NCBI GenBank assembly: GCA_012517025.1
Contig: JAAYVT010000079.1
Coordinates: 1-18,416, forward strand
Direction: 5' to 3'
DNA length: 18,416 nucleotides
Origin: Phyllobacteriaceae bacterium
GTDB lineage: Bacteria > Pseudomonadota > Alphaproteobacteria > Rhizobiales > Ancalomicrobiaceae
Made by a program: the position numbers and the translations under genes. Under the pieces are notes generated by a model. That model made no database searches. It worked only from the letters and a program-made list of their open reading frames with translations, and was not told the origin of the DNA. Within the stretch, counting starts at the first letter, position 1. Each line of letters begins with the position of its first letter. Positions 1-7,774 of this stretch are shown here, one piece after another.

Positions 1-1061
1 GGGGGCCGCCACGACCTGAGGCCGAGGCCGGTCGCGCCGAGAGCCCGGGCCACCGGTTCGACCAGAACGACGGCGCCGACCAGACCGAACACCGGGAGGT
101 GGCGCATGTGGGCGAGCGCCATGTGCGCCAGCCCCAGCGCCGTGGCGAGACGCACCGGCGCCAGCCGTGCGCCGAACCACCCGAGCGCCGCGATGCCGCC
201 GAGGAGAATCATCTCCATCGGACCGATGGTGGAGAAGTCGGTCGGCGCCCACTCGCCGATCGACGCCGTGCCGGCGCCGAGCCGCAGCACCGACACCGCC
301 GCGCGCAGGGCGTCGAGGCCGTAGGGATGGATCAGGCTCGCCGTCAGCGACGCGGCGAGAAACGCCGTCCAGCCGAAGGCCAGCCGTCGCCGCGCCGCCG
401 GCTCGCCCCGCAGCACCGCCTCGACCGCGAAGACCGGCACCAGCGCCAGGCCGAGCAGGAACGAGCCGTGCAGATTGGCCCAGATCACCATCACCGGCAG
501 GAGAAGCGCGGAGGGCGCGCGCGGCGCTTCGGCGGCCCGTGTCAGGGCGACGGTCCACACCACCATCGGCAACCAGGCGAGGAGATGCGGCCGGGCGAGG
601 ACGTGCCCGGCGATCAGCATCCCCACGACGTAGAACACGACCGCCGCGCCGATCGCGCCGAGCCGGGCGGCGGCCTCGTGGGTCAGCACCGCCATGGCGG
701 CCGCCAGCGTCGCGATCGCCAGGATCACCACGCCGGACCAGCCCGCCAGCCGGAACGCCAGCGCGAACAACACCTGCGACAGCCACTCCTTGGCGATCCA
801 CGGCGCCCCCGCCATCGTCCAGGACCAGGAATCGACCTGCGGCAGACGCCCGCTGTCGAGGATCGAGAGACCGAAGCGGACGTGCCACAGCGTGTCCGGA
901 TCGCCGAGCAGTCGCGGCGCCCATCCCGCCAACACCGCCGCCACGGCGACGAAGGCGGCGAGCGGCACGGCGAACGGCACCGGTCGGCGCGGCAGCGCCG
1001 GCGGCGTCCGGGCGAGCTCGCGCAGCACGGCGAGCACGGGAGACCGATCGAACGACGACAT
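1..1061 (-). CDS. Polytopic membrane protein, 3' end beyond the window
   Basis: The frame opens with ATG at 1061 and stays open to the window edge, giving 353 residues of an unfinished protein. A GGGGGG run about four bases before the ATG can serve as ribosome binding site. The soluble stretch after the first helix contains GDPDTLWHVRFG and later PWIAKEWLSQVLF. This 'DTLWH...EWL' pattern is familiar from bacterial inner-membrane proteins of the GT-C/PMT-like superfamily that are usually annotated as hypothetical. Several hydrophobic helices follow, separated by short Arg-rich loops, so it is an integral inner-membrane protein. No substrate can be assigned. It is divergent from the DUF2934 gene across about 400 bp. 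The family resemblance is from memory; the membrane character is directly visible. Confidence 0.75.
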   Translation of the reverse strand, partial: MSSFDRSPVLAVLRELARTPPALPRRPVPFAVPLAAFVAVAAVLAGWAPRLLGDPDTLWHVRFGLSILDSGRLPQVDSWSWTMAGAPWIAKEWLSQVLFALAFRLAGWSGVVILAIATLAAAMAVLTHEAAARLGAIGAAVVFYVVGMLIAGHVLARPHLLAWLPMVVWTVALTRAAEAPRAPSALLLPVMVIWANLHGSFLLGLALVPVFAVEAVLRGEPAARRRLAFGWTAFLAASLTASLIHPYGLDALRAAVSVLRLGAGTASIGEWAPTDFSTIGPMEMILLGGIAALGWFGARLAPVRLATALGLAHMALAHMRHLPVFGLVGAVVLVEPVARALGATGLGLRSWRP

Positions 1062-1368
1062 GTGACCCCCCGCGCCGAGATCGACGCCCCACGCCGCACC
1101 GCCCGACGGGCGGACGACGCGGGCATTCGAACCGCGAACGTCGCTCGATCGCGTCGCCCGCCGACGGCACCGACGCCGCGATCGAATCGCCGCTCGGTCC
1201 CCGTCTCCTCGCCGAGCCTATCGCCTCGCGCCGCTCGCGCGCGCCTCCGCCGTCCCGAGCGGGTCGAAATCCGCCGTCGAACGGAGCTCGAGGCACGGTC
1301 GAAAGGTCGTCGTGCCCCCCGCGACCCCGTCCGCGCGACCACGGGGCGAAGACGAGAGGGCGCGCCAT

Positions 1369-1397
1369 CTTCAGATCGCGGCGTCGACGGGCTACTG
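1369..1397 (+). promoter_or_regulatory. Possible promoter of the DUF2934 gene
   Basis: CTTCAG (1369-1374) and CTACTG (1392-1397) are separated by exactly 17 bp and resemble the alphaproteobacterial housekeeping pattern CTTGAC-N17-CTATAT. A start site near 1404 would leave a leader of about 55 bases before the ATG at 1461. The remaining GC-rich sequence between 1062 and 1460 shows no credible gene on either strand; the divergent membrane-protein gene must have its promoter there too, but I cannot place it. Confidence 0.35.
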
Positions 1398-1460
1398 TGT
1401 CGCGGTTCGCGGGCGAATCCCCATTCCCCGCCCCGTCGTTTCGAACCAAGGAATTGTGCC

Positions 1461-1754
1461 ATGCCCGTCGTGACCGAAGACGCCATCCGTGAGCTCGCCG
1501 CCAAACTCTGGGCCGAGGACGGCCATCCCAGCGGCAAGGACGTCGAATATTGGCTGAAGGCGGAGGCAATTCTGAAGACGGAGGCCGCCGAGCCCGCTCC
1601 CGCGGCTCCCGCCCCGAAGAAGGCGGCGCCGCGCGCTCGGGCTCCGAAGGCGGAAGCCGCCGCCCCGGCGGCCGAGGAGGCCGCGGCCGAGCCGAAGCGC
1701 AAGAGCCCGGCCAAGCCCCGGGCGACCAAGCCCAAGGCCGCCTCGACGAAGTGA
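1461..1754 (+). CDS. DUF2934 protein with Ala/Pro/Lys-rich tail
   Basis: This encodes 97 residues. The first 35 or so (EDAIRELAAKLW, then EDGHPSGKDVEYWLKAE) match the short DUF2934 module, a helical unit of unknown function common in Rhizobiales and their relatives. From about residue 42 to the end the protein is low complexity, built of Ala, Pro, Lys and Arg with KKAAPRARAPK-like repeats, resembling histone-H1-like tails. The acidic head and basic, flexible tail suggest a nucleic-acid or envelope polyanion binder, but that is inference. The start is set by AAGGAA about seven bases before ATG 1461. Much longer frames that run through this gene in this and other frames reflect lack of stop codons in GC-rich DNA. 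A hairpin follows the stop. Confidence 0.85.
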   Translation: MPVVTEDAIRELAAKLWAEDGHPSGKDVEYWLKAEAILKTEAAEPAPAAPAPKKAAPRARAPKAEAAAPAAEEAAAEPKRKSPAKPRATKPKAASTK

Positions 1755-1761
1755 TCGACGG

Positions 1762-1790
1762 GCGACCCGGTCTTCACGCACCGGGTTCGC
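1762..1790 (+). terminator. Hairpin after the DUF2934 gene, possible terminator
   Basis: ACCCGGT (1765-1771) is repeated inverted as ACCGGGT (1780-1786). Allowing one bulged base, the stem extends with GCGA/TCGC to 1762 and 1790. It begins eight bases after the stop codon. There is no T-run, so termination efficiency is uncertain. Confidence 0.4.
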
Positions 1791-2217
1791 GACGTCGAGC
1801 CGCTCTGCCGCTCCGCTCGCCGGCGGAGGATCACCCGATCCGATGATGAGATCGTCGATCGGTCGGGGGTTCGTCGCCCCCCACGCGACGCCGACGCTTC
1901 GTCGACGATCGTCTTCGTTCGCCCCGGCGACCGCCGAACGCCGCTTCCGTCGGTCACGGACGGACGAACGGCCGAGAGCGAACGCGAACCGGGTCGGTCG
2001 CCGCGATCGCGCCGCTCTCCCTGTTCGTCGCGTCGCACCCGACGGAAAGGTCGGCTCGCCCGGCGCCCCGGCGATCACCGCGCGAGAAAGGAAGCAGATA
2101 CGAGTAAAACTCGATCCGATCGGAATTTCCGAACCTCGTTCATCGATCGTTTCCGGTTCCACGGCATGGTTTGGAGCGAGAAATTCCTCGATCCTCGTCC
2201 GGAAAGCGGTTCGACCG
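1791..2217. other. Intergenic region ahead of the TadG-like gene
   Basis: No gene is supported here, although the reading frame of the next gene stays open back to 1843. The stretch 2085-2200 is clearly richer in A/T than its surroundings, as expected for a promoter and leader. It contains a short hairpin CGAGT-AAA-ACTCG (2101-2113) followed by the dyad TCGGAA-t-TTCCGA (2120-2132). These could form a leader structure or operator. I cannot place convincing -35/-10 boxes. Confidence 0.4.
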
Positions 2218-3507
2218 ATGCCGTCGCCGACGTCCTTCTTCGTATCTCGCCTGCATGACCTCATCTGTTCCCGCGTCGGCGGGGTGGCGGCGTCGTTGGC
2301 CATCGCGATCGTGCCGATGCTGGCGCTGGTCGGCGGCACGGTCGACGTCTACCGCCTGCAGGACGAGCGGTCGAAATTGCAGAGCGCCGCCGATTCCGCC
2401 GTGCTCGCCGCCATCGCCAAGGCGTCGCTGTCGCTCACCACCTCGCAGGCGTCGTCCACCGCCGACAAGGTGTTCCGCTCGCAACTGTCGACGACGCAGC
2501 TGAAGTCGTTGATCTCCGCAACCCCGACGGTCGACGACGACACCACCAATCGCAACGTCACCTATACCTTCAAGGCCGCGATCCCGACGCTGTTCTTGAA
2601 CATCGTCGGCATCTCGACCCTGGAGACCGACGGTACCTCCAGCGCCACCGTCGCGCTGCCGGTCTACATGGATTTCTACCTGCTGCTCGACAACACCCCG
2701 TCGATGGGCGTCGCGGCGACCACCACCGACATCGCCAAGATGGTCGCCAACACCTCGGATCAGTGCGCCTTCGCCTGTCACGACATGTCGACCACGCCGA
2801 ACGACTATTACGGCTTGGCCAAGAAGCTCGGCGTCACCATGCGCATCGACGTCGTGCGCAGCGCCACCCAGCAGCTGATGGACACCGCCACCGCGACGCA
2901 GGCCGTCGCCAATCAGTTCCGCATGGCGATCTACACCTTCGGCTCGTCGGCCACCGCCACCGGCCTGACGACGATCAGCAATCTGACCAGCAATCTCTCC
3001 GGCGCCAAGACGGCGGCCGCGGCGATCGATCTGATGACGACGCCCTATCAGAACTACAATTCCGACATGGACACCGACTTCGACCACGTGCTGGCATCCG
3101 TCAACACGGCGATCCCGACGCCGGGGTCCGGCATCAACGCCTCGGCGACGCCGCAGAAGGTCCTGTTCTTCGTCTCCGACGGCGTCGCCGACGCGAATTA
3201 CCCGACGACCTGCTCGCAGACTCCCTATGCCGGCTATCGCTGCGAGGAGCCGCTCACCGTCGCGACCTGCACCGCCATCAAGAACCGCGGCATCAAGATC
3301 GCGGTGCTCTACACCTCCTACCTGCCGCTGCCGACCAACAGCTGGTACAATTCTCAGATCGCCCCCTTCGCCGCGCAGATCCCGACCAACATGAAGGCCT
3401 GCGCCTCGCCGGGGCTCTATTTCGAGGTCACCCCGACCGACGGCATCCCCGAGGCGATGACGGCGCTGTTCACCAAGGCGGTGCAGACGGCGCGCCTGAC
3501 CCGCTGA
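2218..3507 (+). CDS. TadG-like pilus assembly protein with VWA domain
   Basis: This encodes 429 residues. The N-terminus has one hydrophobic helix (about 21-42) followed by RLQDERSKLQSAADSAVLAA, the hallmark of the TadE/TadG pilin-like N-terminal domain. A von Willebrand A-like domain starts near residue 150. DNTPSMG at 158-164 is a MIDAS-type DxTxS metal site, and the nearby CAFACHD is typical of alphaproteobacterial TadG proteins. TadG-type proteins sit in the inner membrane with a periplasmic domain and assist Flp/Tad pilus assembly. No other tad/cpa genes are in the window, so this is an orphan copy. ATG 2218 was chosen because it places the hydrophobic helix correctly and GGAAAG (2201-2206) lies upstream, though the spacing of about 11 is long. 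The sequence before it has no protein character. Confidence 0.85.
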   Translation: MPSPTSFFVSRLHDLICSRVGGVAASLAIAIVPMLALVGGTVDVYRLQDERSKLQSAADSAVLAAIAKASLSLTTSQASSTADKVFRSQLSTTQLKSLISATPTVDDDTTNRNVTYTFKAAIPTLFLNIVGISTLETDGTSSATVALPVYMDFYLLLDNTPSMGVAATTTDIAKMVANTSDQCAFACHDMSTTPNDYYGLAKKLGVTMRIDVVRSATQQLMDTATATQAVANQFRMAIYTFGSSATATGLTTISNLTSNLSGAKTAAAAIDLMTTPYQNYNSDMDTDFDHVLASVNTAIPTPGSGINASATPQKVLFFVSDGVADANYPTTCSQTPYAGYRCEEPLTVATCTAIKNRGIKIAVLYTSYLPLPTNSWYNSQIAPFAAQIPTNMKACASPGLYFEVTPTDGIPEAMTALFTKAVQTARLTR

Positions 3508-3607
3508 GGTCCCGCCGGTCGCACCGACGGCCCGAGCGAGCGGAACGGTGGACCCGCCGGTCGGCGTGGACTAGACACGTCTCGTCACACGTCTGCGGAT
3601 CCGCCAC

Positions 3608-5071
3608 ATGCATCTCATCTTGCGCAACGTCGCCTCCAAACGCGTCCTGCTCGTCGGCGACGCCATGCTCGATCGTTACATGGAGGGGCCGGTCGGGCGG
3701 ATCTCGCCGGAGGCGCCGGTGCCGATCGTCCGCGTCGGCCACGTCTTCGATAGGGCCGGCGGCGCCGCCAACGTGGCGCTCAACCTCGCCTCGCTCGGCG
3801 TCGCGGTGACCTTCCTCGCCTATGTCGGCGCCGATCCGGATGCCGAAACGCTGGAGCGCAAGCTCGCCGAGGCCGGAGTGACGACCCGCTTCGTCACCGC
3901 GACGGCGGCGCGCACCATCGTCAAGCTGCGCGTGTTGTCGCAACGCCACCAGCTGCTGCGGCTCGACTTCGAGGACAACTTCGCCACCCAAGACCACGCC
4001 CCCCTCCTCGCCGCCTACGCCGAGGAACTGGCGCGCCACGACCTCGTCGTGCTCTCCGACTACGGCAAGGGGACGTTGGCGGCGGTGGCCGAAATGATCG
4101 CCGCGGCGCGCGCGGCTGGTCGCGCCACCATCGTCGATCCCAAGGGCAGCGACTTCGCCCGCTATGCCGGGGCGACCGCGATCACCCCCAACGCCTCGGA
4201 GTTCGCGGCGGTGGCCGGGCGGGCGAGCGACGAGGAAGACTTCGCGGCGCGCGGTTTCCGTCTGCGCGAGAGCCTCGGGCTCAAGCATCTGCTGGTGACG
4301 CGCGGCGAACGCGGCATGAGCCTGTTCGGGGCGGGCGACTTCCGCCTCGACATCCCCACCGAGGCGCGCGAGGTCTACGACGTCACCGGAGCCGGCGACA
4401 CGGTGATCGCCACCCTCGCCGCGACGCTGGCCGCCGGCGCCTCCTTCGCCGACGCCACCCGCCTCGCCAATCTCGCCGCCGGCATCGTCGTCGGCCGGAT
4501 GGGCACCGCCACGGTGACGCTCGACGAGCTGCACGCGGTCGCAGTGCCGCAAGAGGCGACCGACGACACCGACCGGACGCTGCGCCAAATCGCCGAGGCG
4601 AAGGCGCGCGGCGAACGCATCGTCATGACCAACGGTTGTTTCGACGTGCTGCACGCCGGCCACGTCGATTATCTGACCCGCGCCAAGGCGCTCGGCCACC
4701 GGCTGGTGGTGGCGCTCAACTCCGACGCCTCGGTCAAGCGCCTCAAGGGCGAGAGCCGGCCGGTGAACACCTGGGCGAACCGCGCCGCCGTGCTCGCCGC
4801 CCTGAAGGCGGTCGATTGGGTGATCCCGTTCGACGGGTCGATCGACGCGGAAGGACGGCATTCCGACACCCCGCTCGACGTCGTTCGCGAGGTCGGGCCG
4901 GACGTGCTGGTCAAGGGTGGCGACTACACCATCGAGACGATCGTCGGCGCGACCGAGGTGCTGGCGGCCGGCGGCGAGGTGCGGGTGCTGCCCTTCGTCG
5001 AGGGTCAATCGACCACCGCCGTGCTCGCCCGCCTCGCCGTGTCGGCGAACGGCCCGGACGAATCGCGCTGA
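3608..5071 (+). CDS. hldE: Bifunctional heptose-7-P kinase / heptose-1-P adenylyltransferase
   Basis: The 487-residue length matches two-domain HldE (RfaE). The N-terminal ribokinase-family half shows GGAANVALNLASLG near residue 50 and the catalytic anion-hole motif GAGD at 261-264. The C-terminal nucleotidyltransferase half begins near 335 with NGCFDVLHAGH (342-352), the HxGH cytidylyltransferase-type signature, and ends with KGGDYTIETIVGA and EGQSTT. The enzyme phosphorylates D-glycero-D-manno-heptose 7-phosphate and later transfers AMP to heptose 1-phosphate, making the ADP-heptose precursor of the LPS inner core in the cytoplasm. It stands alone here; hldD, gmhA and gmhB are not visible. 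The ribosome binding site is weak: a 10-bp palindrome (GCGGATCCGC, 3595-3604) lies just before the ATG, and ACACGTCT occurs twice, 12 bp apart, at 3575 and 3587. Confidence 0.97.
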   Translation: MHLILRNVASKRVLLVGDAMLDRYMEGPVGRISPEAPVPIVRVGHVFDRAGGAANVALNLASLGVAVTFLAYVGADPDAETLERKLAEAGVTTRFVTATAARTIVKLRVLSQRHQLLRLDFEDNFATQDHAPLLAAYAEELARHDLVVLSDYGKGTLAAVAEMIAAARAAGRATIVDPKGSDFARYAGATAITPNASEFAAVAGRASDEEDFAARGFRLRESLGLKHLLVTRGERGMSLFGAGDFRLDIPTEAREVYDVTGAGDTVIATLAATLAAGASFADATRLANLAAGIVVGRMGTATVTLDELHAVAVPQEATDDTDRTLRQIAEAKARGERIVMTNGCFDVLHAGHVDYLTRAKALGHRLVVALNSDASVKRLKGESRPVNTWANRAAVLAALKAVDWVIPFDGSIDAEGRHSDTPLDVVREVGPDVLVKGGDYTIETIVGATEVLAAGGEVRVLPFVEGQSTTAVLARLAVSANGPDESR

Positions 5072-5156
5072 AACGGTGTGCGTCGGCGCGTCGCCGGGTC
5101 CGGATGATTCGCCGGAAAACCGATTTGTTCGCCGGCTAGTGATCGGGTGTTTTCGC

Positions 5157-5190
5157 CCGCCGCCCCGCGTCGTTTCGACCGGGGCGGCGG
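5157..5190. terminator. Strong hairpin between convergent hldE and serA
   Basis: CCGCCGCCCCG (5157-5167) pairs perfectly with CGGGGCGGCGG (5180-5190). The intervening bases form a further GTCG/CGAC stem (5169-5172 with 5176-5179), so 15 bp can pair with one bulged C. It is the only strong structure between the two convergent genes and probably acts for both strands. Neither side has a long T-run, which is common in GC-rich genomes. Confidence 0.55.
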
Positions 5191-5200
5191 AACCGAGCGC

Positions 5201-6439
5201 TCAGTAGAGCAGGCGGGCGCGGATGGTGCCCTCGATCGCCCGCATGTCGGCGAGCACCTCGTCGGCGAAGTCGCCGGCGGCGTCCGCCTCGATCACCACG
5301 TAACCGATGTCGCCCTCGGTCTGCAGGTACTGCGCCGAGATGTTGACGCCGCGATCGGAGAACAGCCGGTTGAGGCGGTTCAGCATGCCGGGGCGGTTCT
5401 GGTGGACGTGCATGAAGCGGGTGCCGGTCGGGCGGGCCGGCAGCTGCACCTGCGGGAAGTTGACGGCGCCGTTGGTCGAGCCGATGTCGGAGAGATCGAC
5501 CAGCTTGCGCGCCACTTCCTCGCCGATGCGCTCCTGCGCCTCCTCGGTCGAGCCGCCGATGTGCGGGGTGAGGATGACGTTGGCGAGGCCCTGCAGCGGC
5601 GTGACGAACTTCTCGGCGTTCGACTTCGGCTCCTTGGGGAAGACGTCGACGGCGGCGCCGGCGAGGTGGCCGTCCTTCAGGGCGGCGGCGAGGGCGTCGA
5701 GATCGACCACGGTGCCGCGAGCGTTGTTGATCAGATACGCCCCCTTCTTCATGCCGCGGATCTCGCGCTCGCCGATCATCATATGGGTCGACGGGGTCTC
5801 CGGCACGTGCAGCGAGACGACGTCGGACTGATCGAGCAGCTCCTCGAGCGTCCCGGCCGGCTCGGCCATGCCGTGGCGCAGCTTGTCGGTGACGTCGTGA
5901 TAGATCACCCGCAGGCCCATGCTCTCGGCGAGGTTGGAGAGCTGCGAGCCGATGTTGCCGTAGCCGATGATGCCGAGCGTCTTGCCGCGCACCTCGAACG
6001 AGCCGTTGGCCGACTTGTCCCACCCGCCCTCGTGCGCCGAGCGCGACCGATCGGGGATGCGGCGCAGCAGCATGACGATCTCGCCGATCACCAGCTCGGC
6101 GACCGAGCGGGTGTTGGAGAACGGCGCATTGAAGACCGGGATACCGCGATTGCGGGCGGCGTCGAGATCGACCTGGTTGGTGCCGACCGAGAAGCAGCCG
6201 ACGGCGATCAGCTTGTCGGCGGCTTCGAAGACCTCCTCGGTGAGGCGGGTCCGCGAGCGGATGCCGATCATGTGGACGCCCTTGACCGCCTCTTTGAGGG
6301 CCTCGCCTTCCAACGCCGTCTTGAGATGGGTGACGTTGGTGTAGCCGGCCTTCTTGAGGAGATCGACGGCGGTCTGGCTGATGCCTTCGAGCAGCAGCAC
6401 GGAGATGCGATCGCGGGGCAGAGAGAGGCGGACGGTCAT
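5201..6439 (-). CDS. serA: D-3-phosphoglycerate dehydrogenase
   Basis: The 412-residue protein closely follows E. coli SerA (410 residues) to the identical end IRARLLY. It oxidises 3-phosphoglycerate to 3-phosphohydroxypyruvate with NAD+, the first step of serine biosynthesis. Visible motifs are the Rossmann GYGNIG at 159-164, catalytic Arg241 in NNARGT, Glu270 in PKEP, His293 in PHIGGST, and a C-terminal ACT domain (about 335-412) that in E. coli binds serine for feedback inhibition. The start is taken at ATG 6439 because MTVRLSLPRDRI aligns with the E. coli N-terminus. A GTG nine bases upstream (6448) is in frame; neither has a good Shine-Dalgarno sequence. The RNA methyltransferase gene lies 149 bp upstream on the same strand. 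serC, the usual partner, is not seen. Confidence 0.97.
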   Translation of the reverse strand: MTVRLSLPRDRISVLLLEGISQTAVDLLKKAGYTNVTHLKTALEGEALKEAVKGVHMIGIRSRTRLTEEVFEAADKLIAVGCFSVGTNQVDLDAARNRGIPVFNAPFSNTRSVAELVIGEIVMLLRRIPDRSRSAHEGGWDKSANGSFEVRGKTLGIIGYGNIGSQLSNLAESMGLRVIYHDVTDKLRHGMAEPAGTLEELLDQSDVVSLHVPETPSTHMMIGEREIRGMKKGAYLINNARGTVVDLDALAAALKDGHLAGAAVDVFPKEPKSNAEKFVTPLQGLANVILTPHIGGSTEEAQERIGEEVARKLVDLSDIGSTNGAVNFPQVQLPARPTGTRFMHVHQNRPGMLNRLNRLFSDRGVNISAQYLQTEGDIGYVVIEADAAGDFADEVLADMRAIEGTIRARLLY

Positions 6440-6470
6440 GATCGGCACCGGGTTGGGAGAGGAACCGCCG

Positions 6471-6499
6471 GTCTAGGCCGAACCGGCCTCCCGATTCAA
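6471..6499 (-). promoter_or_regulatory. Possible serA promoter
   Basis: Read on the minus strand, TTGAAT (6499-6494) and CTAGAC (6476-6471) are 17 bp apart. The predicted start would be about 25 bases before the serA ATG. This suggests that serA can be transcribed independently of the upstream methyltransferase gene. Confidence 0.35.
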
Positions 6500-6588
6500 T
6501 GCCGAATCGCGATCTTTCGCCGAATTGCCGTGTCCCCGCATCGCCTCGCCTGCCCCCTCCCCGACCCCGACGAGCGGAGCCGGCGCGG

Positions 6589-7425
6589 TCACCTCGGGCC
6601 CGTCGGCGGGACCTCGGTGGGCGGGCGCGTGGCGCTCAGGTGATGCAGCACGACGGCGGCGGTGGTGGCGACGTTGAGGCTGTCGACCCCCGGCGCCATC
6701 GGAATGCCGACCGCGCGGGTGCGGGCGAGGACGTCCGCCGGCAATCCCGGCCCCTCGGTGCCGAGCAGCACCGCGACACGCCCCTCGACCCGCGCGTCGA
6801 CGAGCCGTTCCGGCGCCCGCGGCGACAGCGACAGCACCGTGAAGCCGTGCGCCTCCAGCACCGCGACGGGATCCTCGTCGACGCCGAAGCGGGCGGAGGG
6901 AACCGTCAGCACGTGGCCGACCGAAACGCGCAAGGCCTTGCGATAGAACGGATCGCAGCAAGGCGCATCGAGCAGCACCGCGCTGGCGCCGAAGGCGGCG
7001 GCGTTGCGGAAGAGGCCGCCGACGTTGTCGTGATTGGCGATGCCGAGGGCGACGACGACGACGGCGTCGGCGGGCGCTTCGGCGAGGAGATCGCCGACCG
7101 GGCGCGGCGCCTCGCGCCGGCCGATCGCCAACAGGCCGCGATGAAGCGGAAACCCGACGATCGCGTCGAGCACCGGCCGGGCGACGACGTGGACCGGGAC
7201 GGTGTCGTCGAGGTCGGCGAGCAGCGGCGCAAGACCGTCGAGGCGACGCTCGTCGACGAGCAGCGAGATCGGGCGATGACGGGCGGAGCGCAGCAGCACC
7301 GTCAGCACCACCTCGCCCTCGGCGACGAACAGACCGCGTCGCCCGACGAGATCGCGCTCGCGCACGTCGCGGTATTCGGCGATGCGCGGGTCGAGCGGAT
7401 CGTCGACGGGAACGAGACGGGGCAT
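6589..7425 (-). CDS. TrmH/SpoU-family RNA 2'-O-methyltransferase
   Basis: This encodes 278 residues of a SPOUT-fold SAM-dependent methyltransferase. All three SpoU motifs are present in order: NHDNVGGLFRNAAAFGA from residue 131 (motif 1, catalytic Arg140), LGTEGPGLP at 221-229 (motif 2), and IPMAPGVDSLNVATTAAV from 241 (motif 3). The trefoil-knot C-terminal half is preceded by an N-terminal substrate-binding domain (GLFVAEGEVVLTVLL from 31). Members methylate a ribose 2'-OH in tRNA or rRNA; which RNA is targeted cannot be read from the sequence. ATG 7425 has GAGG about seven bases upstream. It is transcribed away from the adjacent tRNA-Glu gene and lies upstream of serA. Confidence is high in the family and low in the substrate. 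Confidence 0.93.
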   Translation of the reverse strand: MPRLVPVDDPLDPRIAEYRDVRERDLVGRRGLFVAEGEVVLTVLLRSARHRPISLLVDERRLDGLAPLLADLDDTVPVHVVARPVLDAIVGFPLHRGLLAIGRREAPRPVGDLLAEAPADAVVVVALGIANHDNVGGLFRNAAAFGASAVLLDAPCCDPFYRKALRVSVGHVLTVPSARFGVDEDPVAVLEAHGFTVLSLSPRAPERLVDARVEGRVAVLLGTEGPGLPADVLARTRAVGIPMAPGVDSLNVATTAAVVLHHLSATRPPTEVPPTGPR

Positions 7426-7519
7426 GGGCTGACCTCGCGGGTGGGTTCCCCCTTCCCTGCCACGGCGGATCGGGGGAGGACAAGCGGCGGCGGCGCGAGG
7501 ATTTCCACAAGCCGCGGCA

Positions 7520-7568
7520 AGCGCTTCGCGGCACCGATCGAGGGGCTTGCCCCGATCGGCGAAGCGCT
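7520..7568. repeat. Extended dyad upstream of tRNA-Glu
   Basis: AGCGCTTCGC (7520-7529) pairs perfectly with GCGAAGCGCT (7559-7568). Inside it, CGATC (7535-7539) pairs with GATCG (7554-7558), and GGGG (7542-7545) with CCCC (7550-7553) around the loop CTTG. In total 19 bp can form with small bulges. The right arm overlaps the probable -10 region of the tRNA gene, and the whole element lies in the divergent space between the methyltransferase gene and the tRNA gene. Confidence 0.6.
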
Positions 7569-7573
7569 ATAGA
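7546..7573 (+). promoter_or_regulatory. Probable tRNA-Glu promoter
   Basis: CTTGCC (7546-7551) and CTATAG (7567-7572) resemble alphaproteobacterial housekeeping boxes and lie 15 bp apart, two shorter than ideal. A start near 7580 would leave only a few bases before the mature tRNA end at 7587. The extended dyad covers both boxes. Confidence 0.45.
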
Positions 7574-7586
7574 AGGCGCTGCGTGA

Positions 7587-7661
7587 GCGCCCTTCGTCTA
7601 TCGGTTAGGACGGCAGCCTTTCACGTTGCAAAGACGGGTTCGACTCCCGTAGGGCGCGCCA
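7587..7661 (+). tRNA. tRNA-Glu, anticodon TTC
   Basis: The 75-nt cloverleaf is complete. The acceptor stem pairs GCGCCCT (7587-7593) with AGGGCGC (7651-7657), followed by discriminator G and an encoded CCA (7659-7661). The anticodon stem GCAGC/GTTGC holds loop CTTTCAC with anticodon TTC at 7620-7622. The D-arm contains CGGTTAGGA and the T-arm has GGGTTCGACTCCC. The length, the CTTTCAC loop and the overall sequence are typical of bacterial tRNA-Glu. No other tRNA follows within the window. Confidence 0.95.
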
Positions 7662-7684
7662 CGACATCGAACCCCATCTGAAAA

Positions 7685-7722
7685 ATGGCTGTTTTCCGCC
7701 AATCGCGAAAAGCGATGTGGCG
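7685..7722 (-). terminator. Hairpin ending the minus-strand ATP-grasp operon
   Basis: CGCCAATCGC (7697-7706) pairs with GCGAT-g-TGGCG (7712-7722) around a GAAAA/TTTTC loop, giving 10 bp with one bulge. Read on the minus strand the stem is followed, about ten bases on, by a run of five T (complement of 7684-7689). It lies some 50 bases after the last minus-strand stop codon at 7775. It might also end read-through from tRNA-Glu on the plus strand. Confidence 0.4.
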
Positions 7723-7774
7723 CAGGATGGGCGCACATCGTGGCGCGGCGCGCGGGCGGAGATCGCCCCCCTCG

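Noticed and set aside
99..1754. Very long plus-strand open frame rich in Arg, Pro and His ahead of and through the DUF2934 gene
   Set aside because: It is antisense to the membrane-protein gene for most of its length and has arginine-rich low-complexity composition typical of stop-poor GC-rich DNA. Only the last 97 codons are a real gene.
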